Part shown: positions 26,132 through 35,166 of the stretch, piece after piece
How the letters are laid out: the number at the start of each line of letters is the position of its first letter
Position numbering within the stretch: the first letter of the stretch is position 1
Origin: JANMOK01 sp031415055
Lineage (GTDB): Bacteria; Pseudomonadota; Alphaproteobacteria; Rhodobacterales; Rhodobacteraceae
Assembly (NCBI GenBank): GCA_031415055.1
Contig: JANOQZ010000024.1
Coordinates: forward strand, 77,328 to 141,327
DNA: 64,000 nt
Direction of reading: 5' to 3'
The notes under the pieces: generated by a model
The model's input: the letters and a program-made list of their open reading frames with translations, nothing else
Told to the model about the DNA's origin: nothing
The model's database searches: none
Program-made: the position numbers and the translations under genes

Positions 26132-26205
26132 GCGGGTGTAGCTCAATGGCAGAGCAGCAGCTTCCCAAGCTGAATACGAGGGTTCGATTCCCTTCACCCG
26201 CTCCA
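26132..26205 (+). tRNA. tRNA-Gly (anticodon CCC)
   Basis: 74 nt including an encoded CCA. The acceptor GCGGGTG pairs with CACCCGC, the D arm is GCTC...GAGC, the anticodon loop TTCCCAA gives CCC, and the T arm is GAGGGTTCGATTCCCTT. The top pair of the anticodon stem is a G.A mismatch. Confidence 0.95.
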
Positions 26206-26290
26206 TTACCTTAGACACTGAAGTTTCCACTTGACTATCACCTACACATCCGCCAATACTGAAGTCGTAACTTCACTATTGGAGACGCCA

Positions 26291-26755
26291 ATGGCCAACA
26301 TCCATGCCACTTTCACCGTCGAACGCAGCTATTCGCATGCACCGGAAATGGTCTTCGCCGCTTTCACCAATTCCGAAAAAATGCGCCGCTGGTTCGCCGA
26401 CGGCGATCATCACGACGTCTTGGTATTTGTTCACGATTTTCGGGTCGGCGGGGCGCAAAATCTGAAATATCGCTTTAACGCCTCGACCCAGTTCAGCGGC
26501 GTCGAACTTTCCAACGATGGCGCCTATGAAGATATCGTCGCCAACGAACGCGTCGTCATCACCTCAACCATGACCTTTGGCGACAAACGCATTTCGGTTT
26601 CGCTGATCACGCTGGAAATTGTCCCGGCCGCCAACGGCACGACGCTGACCTGCACCAACCAAAGCGTTTATTTTGACGGGGCCGACGGCCCGGAAATGCG
26701 CAAAATGGGCTGGCAGAGCCTGCTCGACAAACTGGCGCTGGAACTGGAAAAGTGA
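26291..26755 (+). CDS. SRPBCC (AHSA1-type) protein
   Basis: 154 residues from ATG 26291 (MANIHATFTVERSYSHAPEMVFAAF); upstream in-frame codons lack a start signal. The helix-grip fold is indicated by the opening strand, FTNSEKMRRWFADG and the closing amphipathic helix GWQSLLDKLALELEK. These proteins bind hydrophobic ligands, or Hsp90 in eukaryotes; here the ligand is unknown. The gene lies 85 bp after tRNA-Gly and overlaps the following ArsR gene, a common pairing. Confidence 0.85.
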   Translation: MANIHATFTVERSYSHAPEMVFAAFTNSEKMRRWFADGDHHDVLVFVHDFRVGGAQNLKYRFNASTQFSGVELSNDGAYEDIVANERVVITSTMTFGDKRISVSLITLEIVPAANGTTLTCTNQSVYFDGADGPEMRKMGWQSLLDKLALELEK

Positions 26756-27060
26756 ACATTGCCAGCGTGTTCCACGCTCTTGGTGACCCGACCCGCCGCG
26801 CTTTGGTCGAACGGTTGGGCAGCGGCCCGCAATCGGTATCACATCTGGCAGAACCTTTGAACATCACGCTGACTGCTGTCAGCCAGCACCTGCAAATCCT
26901 GCAGGCCTGCGGTCTCGTCACCACCAGCAAATCTGGGCGAACCCGCAACTGCCGGGTCAATCCAGCGGGGTTTGTGCTGTTGGGCAACTGGCTTTCGTAC
27001 CAGCAATCGCTGTGGTCGCGGCGGCTGGATCGTCTGGGCGACATTTTGGACCAGCCCTAA
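26752..27060 (+). CDS. ArsR-family transcriptional regulator
   Basis: 102 residues from GTG 26752, which overlaps the SRPBCC stop as GTGA. FHALGDPTRRALVERL, LTAVSQHLQILQACGLV and the wing TTSKSGRTRNCRV make a standard winged helix. No metal-binding CxC motif is seen, as in the ArsR proteins paired with SRPBCC genes, so the signal is probably organic. In most such pairs the regulator comes first; here the order is reversed. Confidence 0.88.
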   Translation: MNIASVFHALGDPTRRALVERLGSGPQSVSHLAEPLNITLTAVSQHLQILQACGLVTTSKSGRTRNCRVNPAGFVLLGNWLSYQQSLWSRRLDRLGDILDQP

Positions 27061-27072
27061 CAGGGCCCGCAC

Positions 27073-27152
27073 CTAGCCGCCCCAGCCCTGCGCCACAATC
27101 GCCGCCGTCACCGCCGCCGCCAGAACCGCCTCGCCCGCTGCGTTCAAATGCG
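27073..27152 (-). pseudogene. detached copy of the SGNH gene 3' end
   Basis: The minus strand reads HLNAAGEAVLAAAVTAAI then VAQGWGG and TAG, the C terminus of the gene at 27440-28945 (HLNAAGEAALAAVV...GWGV). 27081-27152 matches 27448-27519 at 67 of 72 positions without gaps; similarity stops abruptly after that. It starts 12 bp after the ArsR stop and is not part of any complete gene. Confidence 0.85.
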
Positions 27153-27439
27153 GGGCCCAAAGCAAAGGCCCTTTGGATCAACGCGGTAACTCTGAACGTG
27201 TTTCGCTTCGAGTGTTGAGATGTGTTGGCGGCAATCGGCTTTTTGAATTGATCAAATTGTCTGGATTTTTTTCAATGCCAGACGCCGACTCGGCCCCATC
27301 TTACGGAAGATTTTTCCCGAAAAATCTTAAGACTTAAAAATTTTCGGGAAAATTTTTCCTTATAAAATACAGTACGTTAGTTAATATATTGTTACAAATT
27401 CGACCGGCCGGTCAACAATTTTAGACGTCACTCTCAACT
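27153..27439. other. non-coding AT-rich insert between the two SGNH-tail copies
   Basis: No credible ORF. It contains a GGGCC...GGCCC hairpin near 27154, the double palindrome at 27307-27357 and a CtrA-like near match TTAA-TATATTG-TTAC (27381-27395). The composition is much more AT-rich than the flanking genes. Confidence 0.6.
27307..27357. repeat. double-palindrome repeat, copy C
   Basis: Perfect palindromes AAGATTTTTC-CC-GAAAAATCTT (27307-27328) and AAAAATTTTC-GG-GAAAATTTTT (27336-27357), spaced by 7 bp (AAGACTT), then CCTTAT. Same layout and spacing as copy A. Confidence 0.88.
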
Positions 27440-28945
27440 TCAAACCCCCCAGCCCTGCGCCACAATCGCCGCCGTCACCACCGCGGCCAAAGCCGCTTCG
27501 CCCGCTGCGTTCAAATGCGTGTCCTCCACAGCCACGTGCCAGGCCAAATCATCGCCCTGTGCAACCGCACCGCCCACCACCGCGTCCCGCATCGCCGCAT
27601 AAGTATCGACAAAAACCGCGCCCGCAGCCACCGCTGCCGCCGCCTGTTTCACCCGCATCGCCTCCCGCAAACTTTGTTGCACAGTTGGCGTATCGCCCGC
27701 CGAAGCGAAATTCAGATAATGCGAGCCGATCACCAACACCTTGCTGCAGCCCGCCGCCTTCACCGCATTCACCCAATGCTCCAGATTTTTCTGCGTCTCA
27801 ATCACGATGGACGCCCCACTCACCGGAGCAACTGGCAACGCCGAAACCAATGTCACAGTGGCCCCAGAAATCGCCGAAATCTGCCGCACATTGCCATTAT
27901 GACTGATCCAGGCTCCAACCCCCAACAGACCCGGGTCCGACACTGCAAACACCGTCGTTGTCGGCACCGGTGTCGCCAGAACCGTCATCGGATTGTCGTT
28001 CGACCCAGCATAGATCGAGGCAATATCCGGCGCACCGCCAGTCAAATACGCTGCCAACTGCCCCACCATTTCAGCCGAGGAATCGCCGCTCGCACCCGCA
28101 TTGCGACGTACAAACTTGCTGCCCAAAGCCGCGGTTACCAGTGCCGGATAGAATTGCGCCTCGCTCAACCCAAACGACACGTTGAACGTATGGCTGTCGC
28201 CTTCGGCCCCGTAAACTTTCTTCACCGGGTCCAAAACCAAACGACCCTCGCGCACTAAGGGCTGGGTGATCACCACAATCTCGGCCAGAAACCCGTCCAA
28301 CACCCGAAACGCCTGATTGTTATACGACCCGATGCCAAACGCCGTCGGCACCGCCGCCGCCAAAACCGTCGCCTCATTGGCAACAATGCCGCCGTCGTTG
28401 ACAAAAGTCTTGCCATTCACATCGGCACCAAAAAACACCTGCCGCTCAACCCCCCCCAGCAAAGGCTGCGTCGATTGGTCGGTATCCGTCGTTGTGCCAT
28501 TGCCGGTGACAAAACGAAAATCGGCGCCCGTGGTGGTGTAAAATGCCAACCGATCATTCCCGGTCAGTTGCACTTGCACCAAATGCCGTTGTTCAACCGT
28601 GTCAGCAAAGTTCAGCCAAAACCTTGCATACACATGGCAAGCCGCTGGATTGTATGGAAAAAGCGTTGTCGCCAGAGCGATGCCGAAATTCCGCGCCGCG
28701 CTCAAATTCAACCCTTTCACCGCGTCATAGGCAAAGGCATCGGTGCCAAACTTGGTCAATTTTGTCTCGGGATTGCCGGTAAAATTCAACGCCGGCGTGG
28801 TGGCGGACTGAATCTTCATCTGTTTATCGACAAAACTAATTGCAAAACCATCGCGATTGCCCAATATCGCCTGCACTTTGGCAAACGACGAAATGCCAGC
28901 GGTCCGGCGCGACGACAGACTCAACGATAAACCAATGTTGGGCAT
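27440..28945 (-). CDS. SGNH/GDSL-type hydrolase with phage-like N-terminal domain
   Basis: 501 residues. Residues 1-230 look like a LamG-type beta-sandwich (FGIGSYNNQAFRVLDGFLAEIVVI). The hydrolase blocks follow: GDSH (249-252, Ser251 nucleophile), GSND (314-317) and DTHLN (475-479, Asp475/His477). A beta-rich segment at about 327-386 is inserted between blocks III and V. The N terminus MPNIGLSLSLSSRR resembles phage structural proteins, so it may be a tail-associated or surface esterase. A TTAA-N7-TTAA site lies upstream and a detached copy of its 3' end lies at 27073-27152. Confidence 0.75.
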   Translation of the reverse strand: MPNIGLSLSLSSRRTAGISSFAKVQAILGNRDGFAISFVDKQMKIQSATTPALNFTGNPETKLTKFGTDAFAYDAVKGLNLSAARNFGIALATTLFPYNPAACHVYARFWLNFADTVEQRHLVQVQLTGNDRLAFYTTTGADFRFVTGNGTTTDTDQSTQPLLGGVERQVFFGADVNGKTFVNDGGIVANEATVLAAAVPTAFGIGSYNNQAFRVLDGFLAEIVVITQPLVREGRLVLDPVKKVYGAEGDSHTFNVSFGLSEAQFYPALVTAALGSKFVRRNAGASGDSSAEMVGQLAAYLTGGAPDIASIYAGSNDNPMTVLATPVPTTTVFAVSDPGLLGVGAWISHNGNVRQISAISGATVTLVSALPVAPVSGASIVIETQKNLEHWVNAVKAAGCSKVLVIGSHYLNFASAGDTPTVQQSLREAMRVKQAAAAVAAGAVFVDTYAAMRDAVVGGAVAQGDDLAWHVAVEDTHLNAAGEAALAAVVTAAIVAQGWGV

Positions 28946-29051
28946 GACAACCTATATTTTGAATGATGTGGGGGTCAGCCGGACTCACAATTTTCCGGCA
29001 GAATTGGCGCGAAGCACCAAAGCGACTTGCCCGCATCATCTGCCACATTGC

Positions 29052-29067
29052 TTAAGAAACCCTTAAC
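29052..29067 (-). promoter_or_regulatory. CtrA-type binding site upstream of the SGNH gene
   Basis: TTAA-GAAACCC-TTAAC, an exact TTAA-N7-TTAA match, 106 bp upstream of the SGNH ATG and 46 bp past the queA stop. Confidence 0.5.
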
Positions 29068-29113
29068 CCACCGTGCGCTGCCTCGCCTTGCACGCAACGC
29101 CAGCCCAAAAACC

Positions 29114-30160
29114 TCAGGGAAACAGCAGCGACGAATCGCCATAACTGAAAAACCGATATTTCTGCGCAATCGCATGCGCATAAATCGCCCGTTGACGCTC
29201 AATCCCCACAAAAGCCGCGACCAACATCAACAAAGTCGATTTTGGCAGATGGAAATTGGTCATCAACCCATCCGCCACCCGAAATTCAAATCCGGGCGTG
29301 ATGAAAATCGACGTGTCACCGCGAAACGCCGCAATCTGCCCCGCAGCAGCCGCGCTCTCGATCAACCGCAACGCCGTGGTGCCAGCCGCAATCACCCGCC
29401 CGCCACGCGCCTTGCACGCTCGTATCGCCTGCGCCGCGGCCTCACCAATTTCACCCCATTCGGCATGCATCTTATGCTGGCTCACATCCTCGGTTTTCAC
29501 CGGTAAAAACGTGCCCGCCCCGACATGCAGCGTGACATGGGCAAACCCAACCCCCAGCGCCGCCAATTCCGCCAACAATCCCGCATCAAAATGCAAACTC
29601 GCCGTCGGCGCAGCCACCGCCCCCTCGACGCGACCAAACACGGTTTGATAATCCACCAAATCCTGCGCATCCGCCGGGCGCTTGCTGGCAATATAGGGCG
29701 GCAACGGCATCACCCCGACCTCGGCCAATGCCGCCTGCAATGCCAGCCCCGAACGATCAAACGCCAGTGTCACTTCGCCGCCTTCGCCCTTGCGCAAAAC
29801 GCTCGCCGACAAACCGCCAAAACTTAACCCATCGCCGATACGCAACTTCTTTGCCGGCCGCACCAAGGCATCCCAAACCCCCTCACCTCGCGCCGCAATC
29901 AGGTTCACCTCGATACGCGCAACCCCGCTACCGTCCAACGTTTCCCGCGTCCGCAGCCCATTCAGCCGCGCTGGAATCACCCGCGTATCATTCAACACCA
30001 GCAGATCACCAGCGCGAAGCCAGTTCCTCAAATCCGACACATGTGCATCAACCAAACCGGCCCGCTGCGACACCAGCATCCGCGAAGACGGACGCGGCAC
30101 CGCCGGTCGCAACGCAATCAGGGCTTCGGGCAAATCAAAATCAAACTCCGATAACAACAT
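29114..30160 (-). CDS. queA: S-adenosylmethionine:tRNA ribosyltransferase-isomerase
   Basis: 348 residues, normal length. Transfers and isomerises the ribosyl part of SAM onto preQ1 in tRNA to make epoxyqueuosine. Family segments are MLLSEFDFDLPEALIALRPAVPRPSSRMLV, LLVLNDTRVIPARL, THVTLHVGAGTFLPVK-type residues (ASHVTLHVGAGTFLPVK region), HAEWGEI and GTTALRLIESA, and NFHLPKSTLLMLVAAF near the end. Its ATG overlaps the stop of the large upstream gene as TAATG. Confidence 0.95.
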   Translation of the reverse strand: MLLSEFDFDLPEALIALRPAVPRPSSRMLVSQRAGLVDAHVSDLRNWLRAGDLLVLNDTRVIPARLNGLRTRETLDGSGVARIEVNLIAARGEGVWDALVRPAKKLRIGDGLSFGGLSASVLRKGEGGEVTLAFDRSGLALQAALAEVGVMPLPPYIASKRPADAQDLVDYQTVFGRVEGAVAAPTASLHFDAGLLAELAALGVGFAHVTLHVGAGTFLPVKTEDVSQHKMHAEWGEIGEAAAQAIRACKARGGRVIAAGTTALRLIESAAAAGQIAAFRGDTSIFITPGFEFRVADGLMTNFHLPKSTLLMLVAAFVGIERQRAIYAHAIAQKYRFFSYGDSSLLFP

Positions 30161-33100
30161 TATTGCGTCGGCACCGGCTGGCGTTGCGGCTGAAATATCT
30201 CACGCAAGGCACCGGGCGTCAAAATCGACAAAGGATTGACCGAAATCTTGGGTGCCTGCGCCGAACCGCGCAGCAAATAGCTAAAGCCAATCAACCCCTC
30301 ACCATCTTTTCCACCCAGCAACCGCCCGATAATCGGCAGCTTTTCGAAAATTCCATTGATCGCATACAAGGGCGAAATCACCCCGTTCATGTCGAAAATC
30401 TTGTCGGCCAATTGATACCGTCCTTCCAGCGAAATCCCCATCGACACGCCCACAGCCTTGGCGCGGCTTAGCGTGATCACCCCATCCTTCATGGTGAATC
30501 TGCCCGAAACCGTCATAAACGCCAGCCCCTGCCCGTCCAGTTGCTCCAGAAAGCCGATGATACTCGCCGCCGATAACAGCGCAGCCAAGACCGGCGCATC
30601 CTTGACGCGGATGTTGTGAATTTCAAATGCGCCACGGTATTCCCCCGGACCGCCGGTCTGCACCATGGTCAGTTTCAAATCGCCGCCACGCGCACTGCGA
30701 AACAGGCCAGCATCGCGCAAAATCGCCCCTGCATCGCTGCCACTCACCGAAATGCGTTGACCATCGCTGGCAGGCTCCAGCACCACATCAACCGCCGCGC
30801 CGCCATTGACCAACGCCTGCAATTGCCCTTCAAGCCTTTGGCCTGATCGAACCGTACCAACGGCACCGGTCAGGGCAATCGTGTCGGTCACCGTCACCTG
30901 CGTTCCCGCCAGTGTGACCTTCGTCGACGAAGCCGAAGCAGTGCCGTCGCGTCGGCGCAAATCAATGCTACCGCCAACAATCTGCACGCTGCCGGGCGCG
31001 TATTCCAAAGCACCTTCCAGCCAATCGTTGACTTGAATCGTATCGAAACTTATCCCAAGTAATTTTCCGTCAACCAAATCCATGTCGCCGCTGGCAGCCA
31101 GGCCTTCGGCGTCAATTCTGAACGGCCCCAGTTCGACAGGCTCCGCCAAATTGCCAGTAAAACTCGCCGTCCCGGCAGTGCCTTGATCTTTTTGCCAATC
31201 CAGAGCCGGAATCTGCATCGCCAGCGGTTCTAGATCGATGGACAAAGCATACTGCGGCGCGTTGCCTTTGGCGAAAACAATCGACAATTCGGCGTTCGAC
31301 TGCCCCGAGACACTGCCTTTGGGCAAGTGAAACCCGAACTGCCCCAAAATATTCTCGCTCACCGGCAAATTGCCGGTCAACCGACTTTCACCGCTATTGC
31401 CCGGACTGAAATTGCGAACCCAATCAAACCGCGCCGGTATCGCATCCAGCAACGTGTCACCGGCAACCGAAACAATGCTGTCCTTGGCGGAAAACTGCAA
31501 ATTTTCCGCTGTTACATGATGCCCCTTCACCAGCCGGTCTGATACCACCTCGGTGAAAACCGCCGTGGTCGCAGACTTGATCTCATCCAAGCGCAAGTCC
31601 TTTTTCAGTGGAAATTTCAGGTTCGATTGCACGACTGCATGGCCGGAAACCAAACTAGGGTCAAACCCGGCGCGATCCAGCAGCACCAACGGGGCCCGGT
31701 TTATCAAATCGGCAATCGGTGGAAAATCGCCCTCTGCCACTAGATCAACCACCGCAGGTGCCGGCTTCATTCGATAGGCTGGAAACGTAATCCTCGTGCC
31801 CGCCGTGCTGACCGAACCCTTGGCAGCAACATCCACTTTTCCCTCTACAATATTAATATCAAACGATTTTTCGTCCATCGCGCCAAATCCGCTGGCGCTG
31901 GCAAGCACCGGCATGATCTTCAGAAACCGCGCCTCAACATCGCTGAATTTGTACTGCATCCAAAAAGCAGGTCCCAATGCTTCACTACGAAAGCCCGCCA
32001 CAACTTGCGGCAAATTCACCGCCAAAAGGTTTACCTCCACCCAATTTCGCGCCTTGGGCGCAAGAAATACCGGCCAAAGCGACAGAAGTGCCGCTTTATC
32101 AAGAACCTTGCCATTAACATCAAACCGATAATCCCACCCGCCCGGTCCCGGCGCGAATGAACCTTGCGTGCTGGCCGACAGGCTTTCATCGAAAATGCTG
32201 AATTCACCGACGCTGACTTGAATGGGGTCGAACGAGATCTTGACGGCCAGCCGCCCATCGGAAAACGTCAACGGCCGTTCAAACACATCGCCCGCTGCAA
32301 TCCGCATATCCGAAAGCTGCAACTGCCCGACCAGCGAGGTGACGTGCTTCGACCCGGAAAATTGCAATGAAATCGTGCCATAAGATTGCATCGCCGCTGC
32401 AGAAGTGGCGATTTGCAAGCGCGAGACGTCAAACAGCATTTTGGCAGGATCATAAGTAAAATCCGCCTCTGCTGATTGAAACCCAACCGGCTGCCGTTGA
32501 TCCAAAACAATCGTCCCCGCTGCAACGCGCAGCCTTCCCGCCAGCGCCGTCAAAGCTCCCGCCGCAGAGACATCCAAATCCAATCGCCCCGACACTGGTG
32601 CATCCAGAAACCGCATCCAGTCCAGCGCAGCAAGCTCGTCCGCCAAATCACGCGGCGTCGCTCGCTCAAATTGAAACGTCACATGTGTGCTGGCCAAATC
32701 GGCCAACTGCCGGGCGCTGACATTCACTTTCGCACCCTGGCCATCGTCCTGCACCAACTGGCCCGACACGCTTGCGAAATAACCTTCCGGTCCCGACCGC
32801 AGGGCCACATCGGCCGATTGCACTTGCCATTCGCGGCCCGAACTATCGTCACGATAGGCCAACTTGGCCCCGCTGATCGCCACATCTGTCAACTTGGCCA
32901 ATTCCGGCACTTGGTCCAAAAACTCGGTGCCGCGGATGATGCTGGTCAAGCCGTTGTTCGAGAAAGCTCCCGAACCGCCAACCGACGTGGCACCTTCACC
33001 CAAAGCTAGGTTGAAACGTCCATCGCGCGATTTTTCCACGAAAATATTTGGCCCGCTTATCTCAACTTTTTGCGGTCGAATCTCACCTCTCAGCAGATCC

Positions 33101-33477
33101 AACATGGTGAATTTGACATCGACTTGCGGCAAATCCAGCAAAACGTGGCCATCATCCGCCAGCAAACGCACGCCATAGGCGCTGATGCCGGAAAACCGGT
33201 CGCTACGCGCCAAAGCCACGCTCAACTCATCAATTTCAAAGTGCTGTCCCTGCAAAGACTGCGACATGCGCGACGCCAATACGCGCGCCGCATAGGGACT
33301 GCGAACATCAGCCCGGTCCAAAACAAACACCAATGCCAACAACAGCACCAGCGCCAAGAACAACGCCTCGGTGACCAGCCAAACCGCACTCGCAACCGCG
33401 CCACCAGAAAGATGCGCCTTTCGGTTTGTGCGAACCGTCACGGGTTCGGATTGACGCGCCAGTATCTGCCGCAACAT
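30160..33477 (-). CDS. YhdP/AsmA-like large inner-membrane protein
   Basis: 1105 residues with one N-terminal membrane helix (about 33-52, VTEALFLALVLLLALVFVL) and a very long periplasmic beta-rich region. The RGEIRPQKVEISGPNIFVEKSRDGRFNLALG stretch and the repeating AsmA-like strands, ending GISLEGRYQLADKIFDMNGVISPLYAINGIFEKLPIIGRLLGGKDGEGLIGFSYLLRGSAQAPK, fit the DUF3971/AsmA C-terminal architecture. Such proteins are proposed lipid-transfer bridges to the outer membrane. Translationally coupled to queA. Confidence 0.82.
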   Translation of the reverse strand: MLRQILARQSEPVTVRTNRKAHLSGGAVASAVWLVTEALFLALVLLLALVFVLDRADVRSPYAARVLASRMSQSLQGQHFEIDELSVALARSDRFSGISAYGVRLLADDGHVLLDLPQVDVKFTMLDLLRGEIRPQKVEISGPNIFVEKSRDGRFNLALGEGATSVGGSGAFSNNGLTSIIRGTEFLDQVPELAKLTDVAISGAKLAYRDDSSGREWQVQSADVALRSGPEGYFASVSGQLVQDDGQGAKVNVSARQLADLASTHVTFQFERATPRDLADELAALDWMRFLDAPVSGRLDLDVSAAGALTALAGRLRVAAGTIVLDQRQPVGFQSAEADFTYDPAKMLFDVSRLQIATSAAAMQSYGTISLQFSGSKHVTSLVGQLQLSDMRIAAGDVFERPLTFSDGRLAVKISFDPIQVSVGEFSIFDESLSASTQGSFAPGPGGWDYRFDVNGKVLDKAALLSLWPVFLAPKARNWVEVNLLAVNLPQVVAGFRSEALGPAFWMQYKFSDVEARFLKIMPVLASASGFGAMDEKSFDINIVEGKVDVAAKGSVSTAGTRITFPAYRMKPAPAVVDLVAEGDFPPIADLINRAPLVLLDRAGFDPSLVSGHAVVQSNLKFPLKKDLRLDEIKSATTAVFTEVVSDRLVKGHHVTAENLQFSAKDSIVSVAGDTLLDAIPARFDWVRNFSPGNSGESRLTGNLPVSENILGQFGFHLPKGSVSGQSNAELSIVFAKGNAPQYALSIDLEPLAMQIPALDWQKDQGTAGTASFTGNLAEPVELGPFRIDAEGLAASGDMDLVDGKLLGISFDTIQVNDWLEGALEYAPGSVQIVGGSIDLRRRDGTASASSTKVTLAGTQVTVTDTIALTGAVGTVRSGQRLEGQLQALVNGGAAVDVVLEPASDGQRISVSGSDAGAILRDAGLFRSARGGDLKLTMVQTGGPGEYRGAFEIHNIRVKDAPVLAALLSAASIIGFLEQLDGQGLAFMTVSGRFTMKDGVITLSRAKAVGVSMGISLEGRYQLADKIFDMNGVISPLYAINGIFEKLPIIGRLLGGKDGEGLIGFSYLLRGSAQAPKISVNPLSILTPGALREIFQPQRQPVPTQ

Positions 33478-33819
33478 GCCTAGCGTCCGTTCTTTCCCTA
33501 TGCCGCCATTACCGCCGCGGACCCACTCATTTCACGGTGTTTGGTCAACAGCACAAGCCCCAACCAAGTGGCGGACCCAGTCAAATCTGCGCCGACCGAG
33601 CCAATTAGACCGGCATAATTTCATTGTCAGAACAAAACAGGCGGAACTTTGCCTATGGACAGCTTGACGCAGCGAAGAGCTGGCCTTTGCTCTAGGCAAG
33701 TTGTGCAGATTATTCTTATAACCCCTGCGCTGGGAGTGTGTGGTGCAGCCTCAAAAATCGGGGTCGCGCGAACAATAAAAACGCTAAGCCAACGGGGCGG
33801 AACAAGGGTTTCTCTGTTA
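33478..33819. other. divergent control region between the YhdP-like and M23 genes
   Basis: 342 bp without a credible gene. The in-frame extension of the M23 ORF to 33649 lacks a ribosome site. I see no clear operator; a 9-bp direct repeat GCGGACCCA occurs near 33516 and 33573. Confidence 0.5.
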
Positions 33820-35166
33820 ATGACGCAAGTCGTAGCCAAATTGAACACGGCACTCGCACGCCATGTGCCAGCACTGCGCGTCTTCGTCAAAGGCGACGCT
33901 GCCACCCGTTACTATGAACTTTCGCCAGTCAAACAGGTGCTGCTCGGCTCGCTGACCTTCGCCCTCACCGGCTGGTTGCTGGTCTCCACTTCGGCGATAA
34001 TTCTCAGCGCCTTTCAGTCCAATTCAACTCAAGACCAAGCGCAGGTCTTGCAACAAGCCTACGAGGCCCGCATTGCGGCGTTGACTGAAGAACGCGATAT
34101 CAGCCGCGCCGAGGCCGACATGGCACGCGACCGGTTTTCACTCGCGCTGGCCGAAGTATCCAGCCTCAATTCCGATATGATGACCGCCTTGAATGACAGC
34201 AACCAATTGTCCTCGCAACTAAACCTGTTGCAGTCGAAATACGCGCTCGCCATTACCGCCCGCGACAATGCCAATGTCGAAAATCAGCAATTGCTGGCCC
34301 AGAATGCGGCGCTCGACGGCGCTGCAACGCTCGGCAAATCACTCGATATGTCCGACACTTTGCAGACGATTTCGCTGGCGCTGTCGGAAACCGCCCGCGA
34401 ACGCGACGCCGCCGAAACCTCTGCCGAAACATTCCAAACGCAAATTGTCGGCCTGCAGCTCAAGATCAAAATTAACGCCGAACGCCAAGACCGCATGATG
34501 ACTCGCCTTGAAGAGGCCGTCACCGGTTCCTACGCCCCACTGGAAGGCATGTTCGAGGCCGCCGGTCTTGACGTTGGTCGCATTGTTGGTGATGTCGAAC
34601 TGTCGCATTCCGGTACCGGCGGTCCGTTGAACCCCGTGCTCTCGACCAAAGGCGCTTTTTCTTTGATGGCGGAAACGCCGCCGTCCACCAACGAACGTTT
34701 CCAGGATCTGTTGCACGATATCGACGCAGTAAACTCGCTGCAAATAGCTGCCGTTTCGCTGCCGTTTTCCAATCCGGTTGATGGTGCCTATCGCTTCACC
34801 AGCGGTTTTGGCGGTCGAAACGATCCCATTTCAGGCGGCCGCAGGCAACACGAAGGGCTTGATTTTGCCGGTTCCAAAGGTACCGACATTGTCGCAACTG
34901 GCGATGGCGAGGTTTATTTCGCAGGCCCGCAAAGCGGCTATGGCAATCTCATCAAGATTCGTCACTCCAATGGCTATGACACAATCTATGCGCACCTCAG
35001 TGCAATCGTTGTAAAAGTTGGCGATCATGTCTCGCGTGGAGATCATATCGGTGATATGGGGAATACGGGCCGCAGTACAGGCACACACCTGCACTACGAG
35101 ATTCGTCTCAGCGGCGACCCACTGAACCCTATGACCTTCCTCGAGGCAGCCCGAAATGTTCTCTAA
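33820..35166 (+). CDS. M23-family peptidoglycan endopeptidase with coiled coil
   Basis: 448 residues from ATG 33820 (MTQVVAKLNTALARHVPALR), AAGGG about 11 bases upstream. One membrane helix (about 39-64), a long periplasmic coiled coil (about 70-240, rich in Glu, Gln and Ala heptads), then a LytM/M23 domain with zinc ligands in HEGLDFAG and HLHYEI. It cleaves peptide cross-links or regulates amidases. Its 3' end overlaps the bactofilin gene by 11 bp, a known pairing in alphaproteobacteria for local wall remodelling. Confidence 0.92.
   Translation: MTQVVAKLNTALARHVPALRVFVKGDAATRYYELSPVKQVLLGSLTFALTGWLLVSTSAIILSAFQSNSTQDQAQVLQQAYEARIAALTEERDISRAEADMARDRFSLALAEVSSLNSDMMTALNDSNQLSSQLNLLQSKYALAITARDNANVENQQLLAQNAALDGAATLGKSLDMSDTLQTISLALSETARERDAAETSAETFQTQIVGLQLKIKINAERQDRMMTRLEEAVTGSYAPLEGMFEAAGLDVGRIVGDVELSHSGTGGPLNPVLSTKGAFSLMAETPPSTNERFQDLLHDIDAVNSLQIAAVSLPFSNPVDGAYRFTSGFGGRNDPISGGRRQHEGLDFAGSKGTDIVATGDGEVYFAGPQSGYGNLIKIRHSNGYDTIYAHLSAIVVKVGDHVSRGDHIGDMGNTGRSTGTHLHYEIRLSGDPLNPMTFLEAARNVL

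Noticed and set aside
33632..33653. Second LexA box (GAAC...GAAC) near the M23 gene
   Set aside because: The spacing is 10 bp, not 7, so it does not fit the alphaproteobacterial SOS box.
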